Positions 44,397 to 60,401 of a DNA stretch of 64,000 bases are shown here, piece after piece (within the stretch, counting starts at the first letter, position 1; each line of letters starts with the position of its first letter). Under the pieces are notes generated by a model. It had not been told where the DNA came from. It saw only the letters and a program-made list of their open reading frames with translations, and did not search any database. The stretch spans positions 47,830,725 through 47,894,724 of the forward strand of contig NC_079510.1 in the NCBI RefSeq assembly GCF_030052815.1, read 5' to 3'. Made by a program: the position numbers and the translations under genes. Source of the stretch: Hevea brasiliensis (Eukaryota; Streptophyta; Magnoliopsida; Malpighiales; Euphorbiaceae).

Positions 44397-46050
44397 GGTT
44401 TCTCCAATCTGCAAAGGATGTGGTTGTGAACAGAAAACTGATCCAGGAAAGGCAACCAGAGGAAGAAGAGAAGGATAAAACTTAGGCTGGAAAAGTTGAC
44501 GAACCTGCAATGGGAAAAATCGAACAGGGGAAAGCAACGAGGATGGTATTTTGGTTTTGGTGAAGTGGACAAAGAAAAGACAAAATGTCGCATGGTTTGC
44601 ATCCAAAATCAGCCGGCAGTTAAACAGGGACGACAGAATTTTTAAGCGTTTGACTTGGCAAAAAAAAGAAAAAGGAAAAATTCAACCTCTTTCTCTATCT
44701 TCAACGTGAAATTCCAAATCCAGAAAACATCTTGCAAATATTAGAATTAACAAATGATTTCATTTAAATAAAGAAAAGAAAACTTCATCCTTAAACAAAA
44801 AGAGCAAATCTGCTTCTGCTAGACCTACTAGCCAGTAGTAAAAAAGTGCTTGCAATTTGGGAATGGCAATGAAAGCACAAAGTAATGCCCTGTCTCGCCA
44901 ACATGGCTTGGAACGGGTTTGGGATCTCATCGTTGTTGTAGTTTGTTGACTTCAAGCAGTTCTGGGTGCACATGGTCCATCATTGGAATGATGGGCTACA
45001 GAAATACTTCCAACAAGTGTGTTGCAGACTTGAATTTTGCGAGGAAAAACTCGTAGTGGATACTGGATGGGGAGTGGGGTTGCGGGAGTTAAAGGCGTGT
45101 TGACTTCTCCCGGTAAAATCTTCAAACACATGAACTATACAATGTACAATAAATTAAGAAATATTTATTTTAGCATATAAATAGGTCAAATTAACTTATA
45201 AATTTTAAAAATAAATTTATTTATTTATAATAATTTTAAACTTATAAATTATATTTATAAATTAAAAATTATGTTAGGAAGACTTAACTTTTTATGTTAG
45301 TGTTTATAAATTATATATTTATAAATTAATTTAATTAAATATTTTATTATATTATTTTTATTAAATTTTTATCATAAATTTTATTTAATATATTTTAATC
45401 ATTCTAATAATAATTGCGCTTATAAACTTTTGCTTTAATTCTCCATCGCATAACTTTTTGCTCTGATTCCAGACTGCAGCAAGACCCGATGGATCACCAT
45501 GAAGAGGACCATTAAAGGAAGAAAAAGTAGCTACATGCCCAATGGCTCCTTTGACTCTGATCATCTTGTCCCTTTCGAATATTTTAGCGTTGCATCTGCA
45601 TTGCAATTGCGTATTCTTGATCTTTCCATGAGTCAGTATTCCTTGGTATCCTATACATTCTAATTCCATGGGCTTTTTGTTTTTAAGGAAGTGAATTCAC
45701 AATTAAAATATGCACTGAATTTGAATTAGAACAACTGCAACGTGGCCTCTTGAGGGAGAAGTAGAACAACAAAGATAAAAAAACATTTCTCATAACTCAT
45801 GGTAATTGAGCAACAGAAATGGAAATATACCCCATAACTCTTACAAACAAAGAGAAAGAGAGCATCCAAATTAAGGGACATATAATGTGCTTGCAACACT
45901 CTTAACTAAAAAACATTTCTCAGGTTAACTACTCAGACAGGAAGATAAAGCTTTCATTTAGATCACATCCTACCCAAATCACTCCTACAAAATCTTCCAT
46001 CCTTGTAGACCTTGATGAAATACATTGTGGTAAAGCTAAATTCCTTATAT
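44397..46050. other. spacer between NLR 2 and KARI
   Basis: The left part holds the NLR 2 leader and promoter, the middle is AT-rich, and the right part contains an unrecognised open frame (separate entry) and the KARI 3' flank. Confidence 0.45.
45385..45669 (-). CDS. unrecognised 94-codon open frame
   Basis: It begins MELECIGYQGILTHGKIK and has mixed, protein-like composition up to about residue 80, then an AT-driven tail (ISAIIIRMIKIY). No domain is recognised, there is no obvious promoter and no exon partner was found. It may be a relic exon of a lost gene or chance. Confidence 0.2.
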   Translation of the reverse strand: MELECIGYQGILTHGKIKNTQLQCRCNAKIFERDKMIRVKGAIGHVATFSSFNGPLHGDPSGLAAVWNQSKKLCDGELKQKFISAIIIRMIKIY

Positions 46051-49325
<3,275 letters not shown>

Positions 49326-51972
49326 TGTTGAGAGTTGGAGAGGAGTGTGTGCTGGAGAGGGTAGAAAGGCTATGGCAACGTGGGAGTTAAAGGAGGGAGG
49401 GAGTTTGTTAGGATTTAGTCACGTGGACACAACAAGCTAAATATTTTTAGCAGGAGGGTGTGAAACGGCGTCGGTTACCACGTTTTAATTATGGGCTTTG
49501 GTAGTTGAAACTCTCCGCAACCATAAACCCCAACCCACCTAAATTATAAAATTACATAATACTTGAAGAAAGATTGATAAAATAAGAACCACGTGAACTG
49601 CTGACTGTTGTTATAAAATAACGTAGATAATAGGGTAATTTTATATATAAAAAATATTTGCAAATTTATATTTAAATATTTAATTTATTAAATAAATTTT
49701 CATAAAAAATATTAAATAAATAATTTAATAATAAAAAATTTTCCATACTTAATAAAAGAATCACAATATTTTAAAATTTTTATTCAATTATAGTTAATAT
49801 CCTTTCAAGAATTAAATTCAATTTAAGCTTTTCTCTTATTCAATTAATTTTTAAAATATTTCATATAAATTAATCATAAGTATGATAGTTAAACAATCAT
49901 ATTGGGCTGCTAATAAAGGCCTGGGCCAAGGTTCTTTCCTCTAGGCCTGGCCTGTGACATGTGGTGTAGGCTTTCATTAGGATGGGTCACATACTGAAAC
50001 TGAAACTGAAACAACCCAATACAATTTAAATATAGGGCTAGTTACATTGAGTTATATAAGTTTATCAGTATGGTAACATGCTGCATGAGGGATTAAAAAA
50101 AAAATCTCAAAGGCATAAATTCATTGCAAGCGTTCAACGAGGCACTAGTCCATTATTATTATATTATTAATTCTCTATTTATTTATTAATGAAATGAATT
50201 ATTATTATTATTATTATTATTAATCATCTGTGGTACGTAAAATGTTGAAATCAATTAGTGCTTGACTTTGGATTTTAATACAATTTAGGATGTTTCGTGG
50301 AAGCTCAACCCAAAAGTGCACACTATGTAAAGGTTGCTTTCATGATTTGTTTTATTAATTACGTTGGTGCTGGATGGATAGAAAACTAATTAATTTTGTT
50401 CTTAGATTATTAAATTTGATTGTCATTTTAACTTTATATTACAATAAATGAAGTTGACTCCAATTATTTTGAAAATTAATATAAGAAAATCATGGAAAAA
50501 AAAATCCAAACAATTTATTAATATAAAATTTTAATATAATGATATTAAAATTGTTTCTAAAATTACATTCCAATCAATTAAAATCAAATCAGTAGAAAAT
50601 TAAAAAAAAAAAAAAAGTATGAGGGATTTATTTTAAGATGCAAAATTGATTGGAAGCAGGGAAGTCCCATCAAAATGAAACATGTGACATATATAGTTGG
50701 AAGTTAATAGGGATTAGGTGATAAGAACAAACTTGTAGCTCATAATTTAATTTATTTTAATCTTATCTAAAATAAGTTGAATCTGGCCATTAGACAAAGC
50801 CCCTCAATTGCTTTGTGTGGAAAAACTATGTCCTTACCGTTGTATATTATGACAAAGGCAGGGGAAGTTGTTGATCGCAACAGGAACAGAATACGAAGTT
50901 AATATTTAGGGCTCAAAAATAAATATTAAAAAAAATTAAATGAAAAATATAAAGATTAAAATAAAAATATAAAAAATTAAGAAATTAAAATTAAATAATA
51001 TAAAAAAATAAAATTTGATATAAAAATACAAAAGTAAAAAAAAAAAAAAAACAAAATCAATACTCTGTCATTGTTAACATTGCTCAGTTGTCTTTTATTC
51101 TCCACAACAGTAATAAAATTAATTTTTTTTTTTAATTTTAAGAAAATTGAACACTTATATTTAGAAAGATGGAGCATACAAGTATACCTAATCCAACCAT
51201 TAATGTCTGACCAGCCACATCTAATCTAAGAGCCATCAGAGATAACCAAAAGTTGGAGGGGACAAGAGCACGTCATACGCAGTGTACTTTCCAAGCATAT
51301 TTTCATATATTAAATGTTAGTAAAATTGCCAAAAACATGTTTTTATGGCCAAAATCAATGTATTTTTATTATATTATAGAAAGAGCCTGCATGACAATAA
51401 AAATAAAATTATTTTTCAAGTATTTATTAAATTCAAATCTTCTAATAACAATATATTATGTACAAGTAGAGATCTTAATCCAAAATAAACTCTGATTAAA
51501 TCATAAAAAAAAAAAAAAATTGGTTGGTTTCCTTTATGCTGATGAAATGAAATCAAGATTATTCTGAATTTACACTCCTTTCAGCCCGCAAATATTGAAT
51601 ATTCCAGCTACCCACAAGACTATCAAACCCTGTAGTTGATTGCGTCAAGTTGCGGCTATATTCAATGGAAATAAATAATTTATAAGAAAAAAATTTAATT
51701 AAATGTTTACGTAATTACATTTATTTTTATTTTTTTAAAATTAAAAAATTAATTTTTTTATATATATAAATTAATTAAAAAAATAATTAAATTAAATTTT
51801 TATAAAATTTTAAATTTTGAGATATTAAATAAAAGAACATATTATGAGAAGAGAAAAAATGAATATTATAGATAGTAATAAGATGATTTTTCTTTCTTTT
51901 TAAAAAAAAATGCAAAAGACGTTGCTTTAAATTTAAAACATCAAATTTCAGTTGGCAAATGGATTTTCCCCT
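49326..51972. other. KARI promoter side and AT-rich intergenic region
   Basis: GC-rich leader and promoter of KARI to about 49500, then AT-rich spacer with an (ATT)n tract at about 50197-50223. No gene is seen. Confidence 0.5.
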
Positions 51973-51981
51973 CATATTGGA

Positions 51982-54163
51982 GGGTTTTTTTACCGTACAA
52001 GGGTAAGTTAAAAATAAAAATTACAAAAAATTAGTGCGATATGAAAAATTTACGAGATCAGGTGGGAAAAGTCAAGAGTCCTAAAAACGCTAATGTTAGT
52101 AGCGTTTTAATGTTCAAAACGCTATCAATGATAGCGTTTTGTACAAATTAAAAAAAAATAAAAAAAAAAGCTGAACGCTACTTATAATAGCGTCCAGCTT
52201 TTGTTTTAATTTTTTAATATTTTAAATAAAATATAAATATTATTTAATAAATAATATTATAATAATTAATATTATATATTATAATATTTTTATTATAAAA
52301 AATTATTTTTTAATTTAAAATTAAATTAAATTTTAATTAAATAAAAAATTAAAAATATAAAATATTATTATAATTAAAAAAATTAAATGAAAACCTGGAC
52401 GCTACTGTAAGTAGCGTCCAGCTTCTTATTTAATTTTTAATTATTTAATTTTTATATTTTAAATAAAAATATAAATATTATTTTAATAAATAATAGTATA
52501 ATAATTAAAATAATATATTATAATTTTTTATTATAAAAAATTATTTTTTAATTTAAAATTAAATTAAAAAAATATAAAAAATTTGTAATGTAATTTAATT
52601 TTAATTTTAATTTTAATTTATTTTTTAATTGAAAAATAATTTTAATTTTTTATTTAATTAAAAATATTATTTTAATAAATAAAATCATAATATTTAATAT
52701 TATACATTATAATATTTTTATTATTATAAAATATTATTTTTTAATTTAAAATTAAATTAAAATTTAATAAAATAAAAAATAAATAAAAAATTTAAGAAAA
52801 ATTAGACGCTATTATAGGTAGCATTCAATTTTTTTATTAATTTTTAATTATTTTATATTTTAAATAAAATATAAATATTATTTTAATAAATAAAATTATA
52901 ATATTTAATAATATATATTATAATATTTTTATTATAAATATTATTTTTTAATTTAAAATTAAATTAAAATTTAATAAAATAAAAAAAAATTTCTTTAATT
53001 AAAAATTAAAAATTTAATTAAAATATAAAAGTTTAATTAAAATATAAAAATTTAATTAAAATATAAAATAAAATAATTAAAAATTTAAAGAAAAATTGTA
53101 CGCTACTTATAGTAGCGTCCAATTTTTCTTAAACTTTTTAATTATTTTTTTTATTTTTTATTATTTAAATTTTAATTTAATTTTAAATTAAAAAATAATA
53201 TTTTATAATAATAAAAATATTATAATGTATAATATTAAATATTATGATTTTATTTATTAAATTAATATTTATATTTTATTTAAAATATAAAATAAAATAA
53301 TTAAAAATTAAAAGAAAAATTGGACGCTACTGTCCATTTTTTTTTTTAACTTTTTATTTATTTTTTTTATTTTATTAAATTTTAATTTAATTTTAAATTA
53401 AAAAATAATATTTTATAATAATAAAAATATTATAATGTATAATATTAAATATTATGATTTTATTTATTAAAATAATATTTTTAATTAAATAAAAAATTAA
53501 AATTATTTTTCAATTAAAAATTAAATTAAATTAAAAATTAAAATTAAATTACATTATAAATTTTTTATATTTTTTTAATTTAATTTTAAATTGAAAAATA
53601 ATTTTTTATAATAAAAAATTATAATATATGATTTTAATTATTATACTATTATTTATTAAAATAATATTTATATTTTTATTTAAAATGTAAAAATTAAATA
53701 ATTAAAAATTAAATAAGAAGCTAGACGCTACTTACAGTAGCGTCCAGGTTTTCATTTAATTTTTTTAATTTTTTTATTATAATAATATTTTTATATTTTT
53801 ATTTAATTAAAATTTAATTTAATTTTAAATTAAAAAATAATTTTTTATAATAAAAATATTATAATATATAATATTAATTATTATAATATTATTTATTAAA
53901 ATAATATTTATATTTTATTAAAAATATTAAAAAAATTAAAACAAAAGCTGGACGCTACTTATAGTAGCGGCCAGCTTTTTTTTTATTTTTTTTTTAATTT
54001 GTACAAAACGCTATCATTGATAGCGTTTTGGACATTAAAACACTACTAACACTAATATTTTTAGAGCTTTTGACTTTTCTTACTCTGATTTCGTAAATTT
54101 TTCATACTGCACCTATTTTTTGTAATTTTTATTTTTAACTTACCCTCCTACGGTAAAAAACCC
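51982..54163. mobile_element. 2.18-kb inverted-repeat (foldback) element with perfect 9-bp target duplication
   Basis: CATATTGGA occurs at 51973-51981 and 54164-54172. The ends are inverted copies, GGGTTTTTT(T)ACCGTA on both sides, then GGGTAAGTTAAAAATAAAAA and ATGAAAAATTTACGA. The two halves are mirror images about position ~53072 with arms of roughly 1.05 kb, so each strand could fold into one very long hairpin. The interior is AT-rich with no coding capacity. A 9-bp duplication and long inverted ends point to a Mutator-type transposase as the likely mobiliser (inference). The arms carry a symmetric set of short palindromes (separate entry). Confidence 0.88.
52083..54062. repeat. series of nested short palindromes (ACGCTA...TAGCGT family)
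   Basis: Palindromes built on AACGCTA/TAGCGTT or GGACGCTACT/AGTAGCGTCC lie at 52083-52108, 52116-52140, 52169-52200, 52395-52421, 52801-52829, 53088-53130, 53321-53336, 53721-53747, 53943-53979, 54005-54029 and 54036-54062. The outer ones pair across the centre: the midpoints of 52128/54017, 52185/53961, 52408/53734 and 52815/53329 all fall at ~53072. Two (52116-52140 and 54005-54029) are perfect 25-base hairpins with a one-base loop. They are the only GC-richer sequence in the element. Confidence 0.88.
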
Positions 54164-54172
54164 CATATTGGA

Positions 54173-55415
54173 TGGTGTTTTTTTTTTTTTTTTTATGATG
54201 TATTAGGCTTACCTTTTCAATTCAATACTTATTCAATGATATTAAAATCCTTTATTATAATTATAAGTTAAATAAAAAAATTATAAACAAAATAAAAAAA
54301 ATTTCATTTATTAATTAAATCCTAAATTATTAAAAAAAAATGTAACCTTTATAATTCCTTTATTTCTATCAATTTAGTCCTAAATTTTTATGTTAGCTTC
54401 AATTTCACCAATTACTTTGAATTAATTATATGATTTAATTAATAAAAATAATTTAAATATTTGTCAAAGTTATTAATATTAATTATTTATTTTAAATTTT
54501 TTTTATTATTTAATAATTATTCTCAAATAAATTAGATAAAAATATTATTTGTTGAATCAAATACTTATTGTTTTGAAGTTATAATTAGATTTATTTTGAC
54601 TATATTATTTATTAATATTTTATATTTAAAAATTTAAAATTTTTTATTTATTAAATCTTAAATTTGAAATAAAATACGAAAAAATTTGAATTAAAAATAT
54701 AATAAAAAATAAAATAAAAATAAAATAAAGAAAATAATATTAAATATATTACTCAATTACAATATTTTTTTTATTAATAGAAAGTTTGCTACAATTAATA
54801 AAATATTAAAATTATTAAATAATATAAAAATTTATAATTAAATTAATAAAAGTAAAAGTTTTTGGGTAAAATTTATAATTAATATAAAGATATTATTTTT
54901 TTTTCATTTAGCTTTATTTAAATTAATAAAGTTCTCGTTATATTAGTTATGTTTGCAATGTTTTGGTTAGATAATTGATAAAGATATATTTCTTTAAAAA
55001 TAATTCTTTACAATAAACGTTTGACTTTTGATCTATTAATTTAATAATAGATAAAGGGTTGTTTTAGAAATGTATGTGCATTTCATATAAATTTAGATTT
55101 ATATAAGAATAAATTTAATTTATTATTAAATTAAATATTTATAAAAATATTTAAAAAATTAATTAAAAAATATATATAGAGAGAGTGTATAAATTTATAT
55201 ATCAAAAATCAATTTAAATATGAATAAACTCATCTCATATTAATTTGAACCCTCTAAAAACATATAATTTTTTTAAAAAAATATTTAAAATATTATTAAA
55301 AATTTATATTACAAACTTTATTATTTTTAAAATATTATAATTAAAAATATCAATGGAAGATATTATATCAATCACACCAAATAACAAAGGTTGCATTGAC
55401 CTCTTTACTGATTAG

Positions 55416-55452
<37 letters not shown>

Positions 55453-56182
55453 CAGCAAACACTGTCTGCTGTGGAGTGATTCATACCCGATAACCACTTC
55501 AAAGCCTCTAAAAGCCCCCCTTTTTTTTTTTTTTTTTAATTTTAATTTTTTTTAAGCGCCAGCAGAAAGCCAGCCACCTAAGCAGACACAGGCAAGGCCA
55601 GCTAGGAAAAAAATTTTAAAATACAATAATGGTACTTTTTTTATATTTTATATTTCTATAATTATATTATAAAACATTAAAAATAAAATTTTTATTTGAT
55701 TATAATTTCATTTTAAATATTAATTAATTAATAATATATTATTTTTCATTATTAGTAAAAAAACTCATATATGACAATTTTTCTAATATATTATTGTTTT
55801 ATTTTTTTTCTAATATTTTTATAAAAAATAATATTTTAATAGTTGAAATTTAAAAATTTTAAGATAAAAAATTAATATTAGAAGTATTTTACTTAACTAT
55901 TTAATATTTATAAATTATTTTAAACTTATAAATGATTAAAATTTTAATTACTTACATATTTAATTAATATATTTAAAAAAAACTGATCCGTAATTAATAT
56001 AGTTGATAAAAAATAATATATATATATATATTTATTATTAAAATAAGTAAAAAGGTATTTATCTATTATATATTTATATATTTATATATCCAATAATTGT
56101 GCCAATTAATTTATTTCTTTGACTCGTTAATTAAATTATTTTTCTGTAATTAAAAAATAATAATAATAATTCAGAAAGTGTC
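54173..56182. other. AT-rich spacer upstream of the bHLH gene
   Basis: No gene is seen. It contains a ~40-base A tract at about 55410-55451, then a GC-richer segment (55452-55610) with a T-run in the middle. Confidence 0.5.
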
Positions 56183-56190
56183 TATATATA
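56183..56190 (+). promoter_or_regulatory. TATA box of the bHLH gene
   Basis: TATATATA preceded by TC and followed by CG, ~550 bases upstream of the main ATG. It would give a leader of about 520 bases. Confidence 0.5.
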
Positions 56191-56443
56191 CGCTCGTGTT
56201 TTGCTCGGTACCCTGCAAGTCGTTCTAGTCTCGCAAAGCTTCTTCTCTGCTTCCAAACAAACCATTTTTCTCTCCTTGTGAATCCCATTTTCTTTTGAGT
56301 CTTTGTCCTTTTCTTCTCCAAGATCCGTCGAAGCTCCAGCAGAAAGGATTCAATATTTGGAAAACTACTGCTCTTTTCTTTTCTTTAAGGCTTAAACTAT
56401 AGTTCTACTCTCCAAAAGAATCTCACACATATCAAACAAAAGA

Positions 56444-56491
56444 ATGCTCTCCCAGTCTATCAAGAAGAAAATGTGGAAGTTTTCTCACTGA
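56444..56491 (+). other. upstream ORF 1 in the bHLH leader (15 codons)
   Basis: ATG to TGA encodes MLSQSIKKKMWKFSH in the predicted 5' untranslated region, ending 9 bases before upstream ORF 2. Confidence 0.35.
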
Positions 56492-56500
56492 CTTATCTCC

Positions 56501-56674
56501 ATGTCCCTTAAACACAAAATTTGTCCTTTTTGCGGTATGGAAGGCATGATCATAGCCTCAAGAATCACTAACAAGGCTGTTAAACAACAAAACTTCCCTC
56601 TTCAAAAGCTCTCCTTCTGGTTCGCTCCCCCAACTCGTCCTCCAGGCCTACGTTATTCCGCTTTCCGCTCATGA
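56501..56674 (+). CDS. upstream ORF 2 in the bHLH leader (57 codons)
   Basis: An open frame starting MSLKHKICPFCGMEGM and ending RPPGLRYSAFRS, closing 61 bases before the main ATG. It has an even, protein-like composition with a CPFC motif, unlike the AT-driven short frames nearby. If the TATA box at 56183 is used and the leader is unspliced, ribosomes would meet this frame before the bHLH start, so it could repress translation. I do not recognise it as a named conserved upstream peptide; transcription factors of the bHLH SAC51 group are known to have one, but this gene is not of that group. Confidence 0.4.
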   Translation: MSLKHKICPFCGMEGMIIASRITNKAVKQQNFPLQKLSFWFAPPTRPPGLRYSAFRS

Positions 56675-56735
56675 AACTAACAAGCTAGCACATATATACA
56701 TATCCGGCTCTATCCTTCTTCTATTTCTTTTTGCA

Positions 56736-59469
56736 ATGGTTGCCTACTATTATAACTCTAACTCTTCATCTGGGTACGGTTATTTTAACACGTTGGATCC
56801 ATTTCCGAGTAGTTTAGAAGGTTTTAATGGTTTGCGAGGTGGGTCGATGGTCTCGCAGTCTTTGGTGTTGGATAATGAGAAAGGAGAACTCGTAAAAGCA
56901 CCGGCTACGAGAGTCGGAAAGAAAGGGATGTCTGACGCCAAGGCTCTGGCGGCTCTGAAGAGCCATAGTGAGGCAGAAAGGAGGAGGAGAGAGAGGATTA
57001 ACGCCCATCTTGCTACTCTTCGCGGTCTCTTTCCCTGCACCGAAAAGGTTATTATGCGTTTTCTTGTTTTGCTTTTATTGCTTTTCATAGTAGCATTACA
57101 AGTCAATTTATCTTATCTGTTCGATTGCTGTTATGGTATACCCCTATTTTTTGAACAATTTCTCGAAACTATTTATAGTAAAGGTGCTTGATGTTTTGTT
57201 TAAGTGAGAATCTGCAAAAATTTGGAATCTAATGATTGAATATGAATTTAATAAGACCTGAAGACTTAAGGGGCAGGATTCTATCTGACTTCATTTTGAC
57301 AGACTGCAGAAGGAATATAATAGGCTAGGTGGAAGCATAGCTAATAAAAAGTCATTCTTGAACCGTAAATCTTAAAAATTTATAAGCCTGAATTGCACAA
57401 TTGATCAAGTTTAACTCTTGAAAATATTTCGTGTTCTTATAAACCTAACAGGTGTTATGAACCTTGTTCTAATGAATTCAACAAATCCATACATGGCATA
57501 TTGGCATTTCATCTCTGTATCATCACATCCTAGAATGTTTAAAGACATATGTATTAATGGGTCACAAGTCACAACCCTCAGAAGTCTCATGTTATACTTT
57601 TCTTCATATTCGAAATCAAAATTAACTTAATCAAGTTAATTTGTGGAGTCAAATTTGGATTTTTGAGTAATTAAAGTCAACTAGGGGATATTTAATTTTC
57701 CGATCAATATGAAATATCCTGAATTTAAAACTTAAAATGTGGTGCGAATTTTTCTGGTGAATTTGAAACAAAATTGTGCATTATTAACTTGAAAATATAT
57801 TCACCGGCAACTATGAGTAAAACAATGTAGCCATTTCACCATTTTTCTTGTGTCTTCAGTCAGCTGGTTATTCCTCATTGTTGTAGCTGAATGAGTTAGG
57901 CTGTTTGTTTCCAATTATTGATCAGCTTAAATGAACTTGAAAGTTGTCAATGAAAGCTAACAAGAGGGCTGCTGTGTTTTGATGCAATATATGCATCTGG
58001 CTGAGGGAAAAGAAGAGAATTGTTCATTCATGGCATGGAAGAGCTTTCCTGAAATCATTGTGCTTAGTCAAACATACCTTTTGTTATAAGTTCAACCTAA
58101 AAATGCTATCGAAGATCTCGTGCTTGGTTAGCAAGAAGTGAACCCATATGATGATTCAGATAATAAATTAATATTTCAAATTGTCAAAGCTATTGTCGGT
58201 AGGACACCATATTAATATATTCCTGCAAAAAAAAAAATACAAGTATTTATGTAACTGTGGTAGGTGACTGATAATTCTGATTGGGTGGTGGGTGCACTAT
58301 GTCAGCTGATTTGTTAATAATCTCACCATGAGGTCTATTATTTATATATATGTGTGTGTGTGTTTGTGATGGCTTTGGACATGGTTTGTTGGCTGATAAA
58401 TATGATTATCTTCTCATAGTTGGATTAGCAAGTCTGAAACAGGCTGTGGGGCAAGAATAACCACTACTAAGAATAACCACTACTCTACATTTTTAAATCC
58501 TTATGTTTTGAATCATGACAATATTAGGGTAGGATATAAGATTTTATTTCATAAGCATTGTCCTTCTTTTGTTGTTTTATTTCCATGTCATTTTCATCTG
58601 CTGATATTTAAGTGTTAACAAAGAAACAAAATCGCATCAGTTATCTTTACTACTTGTTATTAACTTTTTTTGACTATTTCGTCTTAATATTTTGATGGAC
58701 CTGTCCTACTTTTGGAGCCTGTACGCAAAGTTTTTGAAATAACAATAATGCCTGGCTGGGTCATTCTTTCCTTAATTAACCAAATTACTTTTGCAGGTAG
58801 CTTTGATATGGAGACATATCTTTCTGGTATGTCAGTGTTAATTAGTATAAAGCATACTATTGACAGCAGCCATAATTACTAATGTAAATATTTTCTTTAA
58901 TCAGCCTATGGAATTTGATAGTTGTTTATGTTTATTCTCCCATTGATCTTGACTTGAATTCTTGTTTGTTTTCCTTTTATTACTAGATGGACAAAGCCAC
59001 ATTGCTTGCTGAAGTTATTAACCAAGTGAAAGAACTGAAAAAGAATGCAGTAGAAGCCAGTGAAGGTCTTCTAATTCCAATGGATGATGATGAAGTGAAA
59101 GTTGAAACATATGACAATGGAGCAGGAGATGGAACTTTGTCTTTTAAAGCATTCCTATGTTGTGATTATCGACCTGAGCTTCTGTCTGACATAAGACAAG
59201 TAGTTGATTCCCTTCAATTGAAAATGGTGGATGCAGAAATATCTACCTTAGGATGCCGGCTAAAGGTTGTGATTTTTCTAACTAGCTGCAGAAATAAGAA
59301 TGCTGTTGATGATGCTGAGGAACCACAGCTTCTCACAAATTCTGTTCACCAGGCCTTGAATTCTGTCCTGGAGAAAGGTTCTATCTCAGCTGAATATTCA
59401 CCAAGAACAACACTCCAAAACAAGAGGAGGAGGGTGACTTTCTTTGAATCCTCCAGCTCGACTTCTTAA
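56736..59469 (+). CDS. bHLH transcription factor, bHLH51-like, 264 aa
   Basis: Two exons, 56736-57047 and 58987-59469, are separated by a 1939-bp intron (GAAAAG|GTTATT ... TTACTAG|ATGGAC). The basic region KSHSEAERRRRERIN carries the H77, E81, R85 triad for E-box/G-box binding. The helix-loop-helix runs LATLRGLFPCTEK across the exon junction into MDKATLLAEVINQVKELKK. A C-terminal ACT-like fold follows (FKAFLCCDYRPELLSDIRQVV, MVDAEISTLGCRLKVV). The intron falls inside the HLH loop, as is normal for this subgroup (Arabidopsis bHLH30, 51, 106, 107). Nuclear regulator; target genes cannot be told from sequence. The long leader contains upstream ORFs. Confidence 0.93.
57048..58986 (+). other. intron of the bHLH gene
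   Basis: A 1939-base GT-AG intron, AT-rich, with a short (TG)n tract near 58350. No other gene is seen inside. Confidence 0.8.
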
Positions 59470-60401
59470 GAGCCAAAATCTTGTTGCTGTTGGTGGTGAT
59501 GGGCATACTCCTAAATGGTGGTTACTGTATCAGTTTGTGTCGAAAGTTTGGAAGACTTGTGGTGCTATATACAAAGTAATATTTGCAGGAGTGATTAATG
59601 ACAAAGTTGCTGCCACCTTGAGTATTAAGAAGGTGGCTTCATCTTTGTAGTTGTAAGCATATGGTTGTGTTGTAACTTAATTATAAGCTTAATTAAACTC
59701 TTAACGATCACCCTTTCTTGTATCGTGTAGGTGATGGCTATAGAACAATGTATTCTATTTGAATAAATTTGAAATTTTGTATATAAATAAAAATGCCTAT
59801 AAAAGTATGATGCTCAACACGATGCTATGCATTAGCTCCACCTAAAAAAAAAGTGATCTTGTGAAAGAACTTTATGGAAATACTGTTTTCATGTCCGGAT
59901 TATTTACCATTAGTCATTTTAATTGTACATTACATAAATAATTTATTATTTTAATAATATAAATTTATATGTATTTTTATATTTTTATAATTATATTATA
60001 AAATTTTATTAATGATAAAATTTTTAATTAATTATAATTTTATTTTAAATGTAAATAAATAAATAAATTCGATTAATATATTATTTTTAAAATAATGACA
60101 TTATTAATATTTTTAAAAAATTATTAAAATAATTAATTTTTTTTATTTGATAAAAAAGATAATTTTAAAATTTATGGATGAGTCTTTCTAAGTTCGGAAC
60201 CAAATCAAAATGTTAAATTACAGATGACTTTTACTTAATTTGACCACTTTCGTTTAAGCCAATCCAACTGAACTCCTTCACGAAGCCGACGCCTAAATAA
60301 ATAAATACGCTTTTTTTTTTTTAAGTTGAAATATTATGTGAGGAAGAAGAAGAAGAAGAAATCGATAAATCGGAATTGTGAAAGATTGGCAGCCAGTAAC
60401 A
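59470..60401. other. bHLH 3' flank, spacer and ATG7 promoter
   Basis: An open frame just after the bHLH stop (59444-59650) overlaps the 3' untranslated region and has no domain. 59930-60200 is AT-rich. A GAA repeat at ~60346-60360 lies in the presumed ATG7 leader. Confidence 0.5.

Noticed and set aside
40278..44429. Plus-strand open frames opposite NLR 2
   Set aside because: Antisense shadows with Ser-rich translations mirrored from LRR codons.
51982..54163. CRISPR-like array of regularly spaced palindromes
   Set aside because: Host is a eukaryote, spacers are low-complexity AT and mirror-symmetric, and spacing is irregular; it is a foldback transposon.
55410..55451. A40 tract as the tail of a retrogene
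   Set aside because: No coding remnant or target duplication next to it; simple homopolymer.
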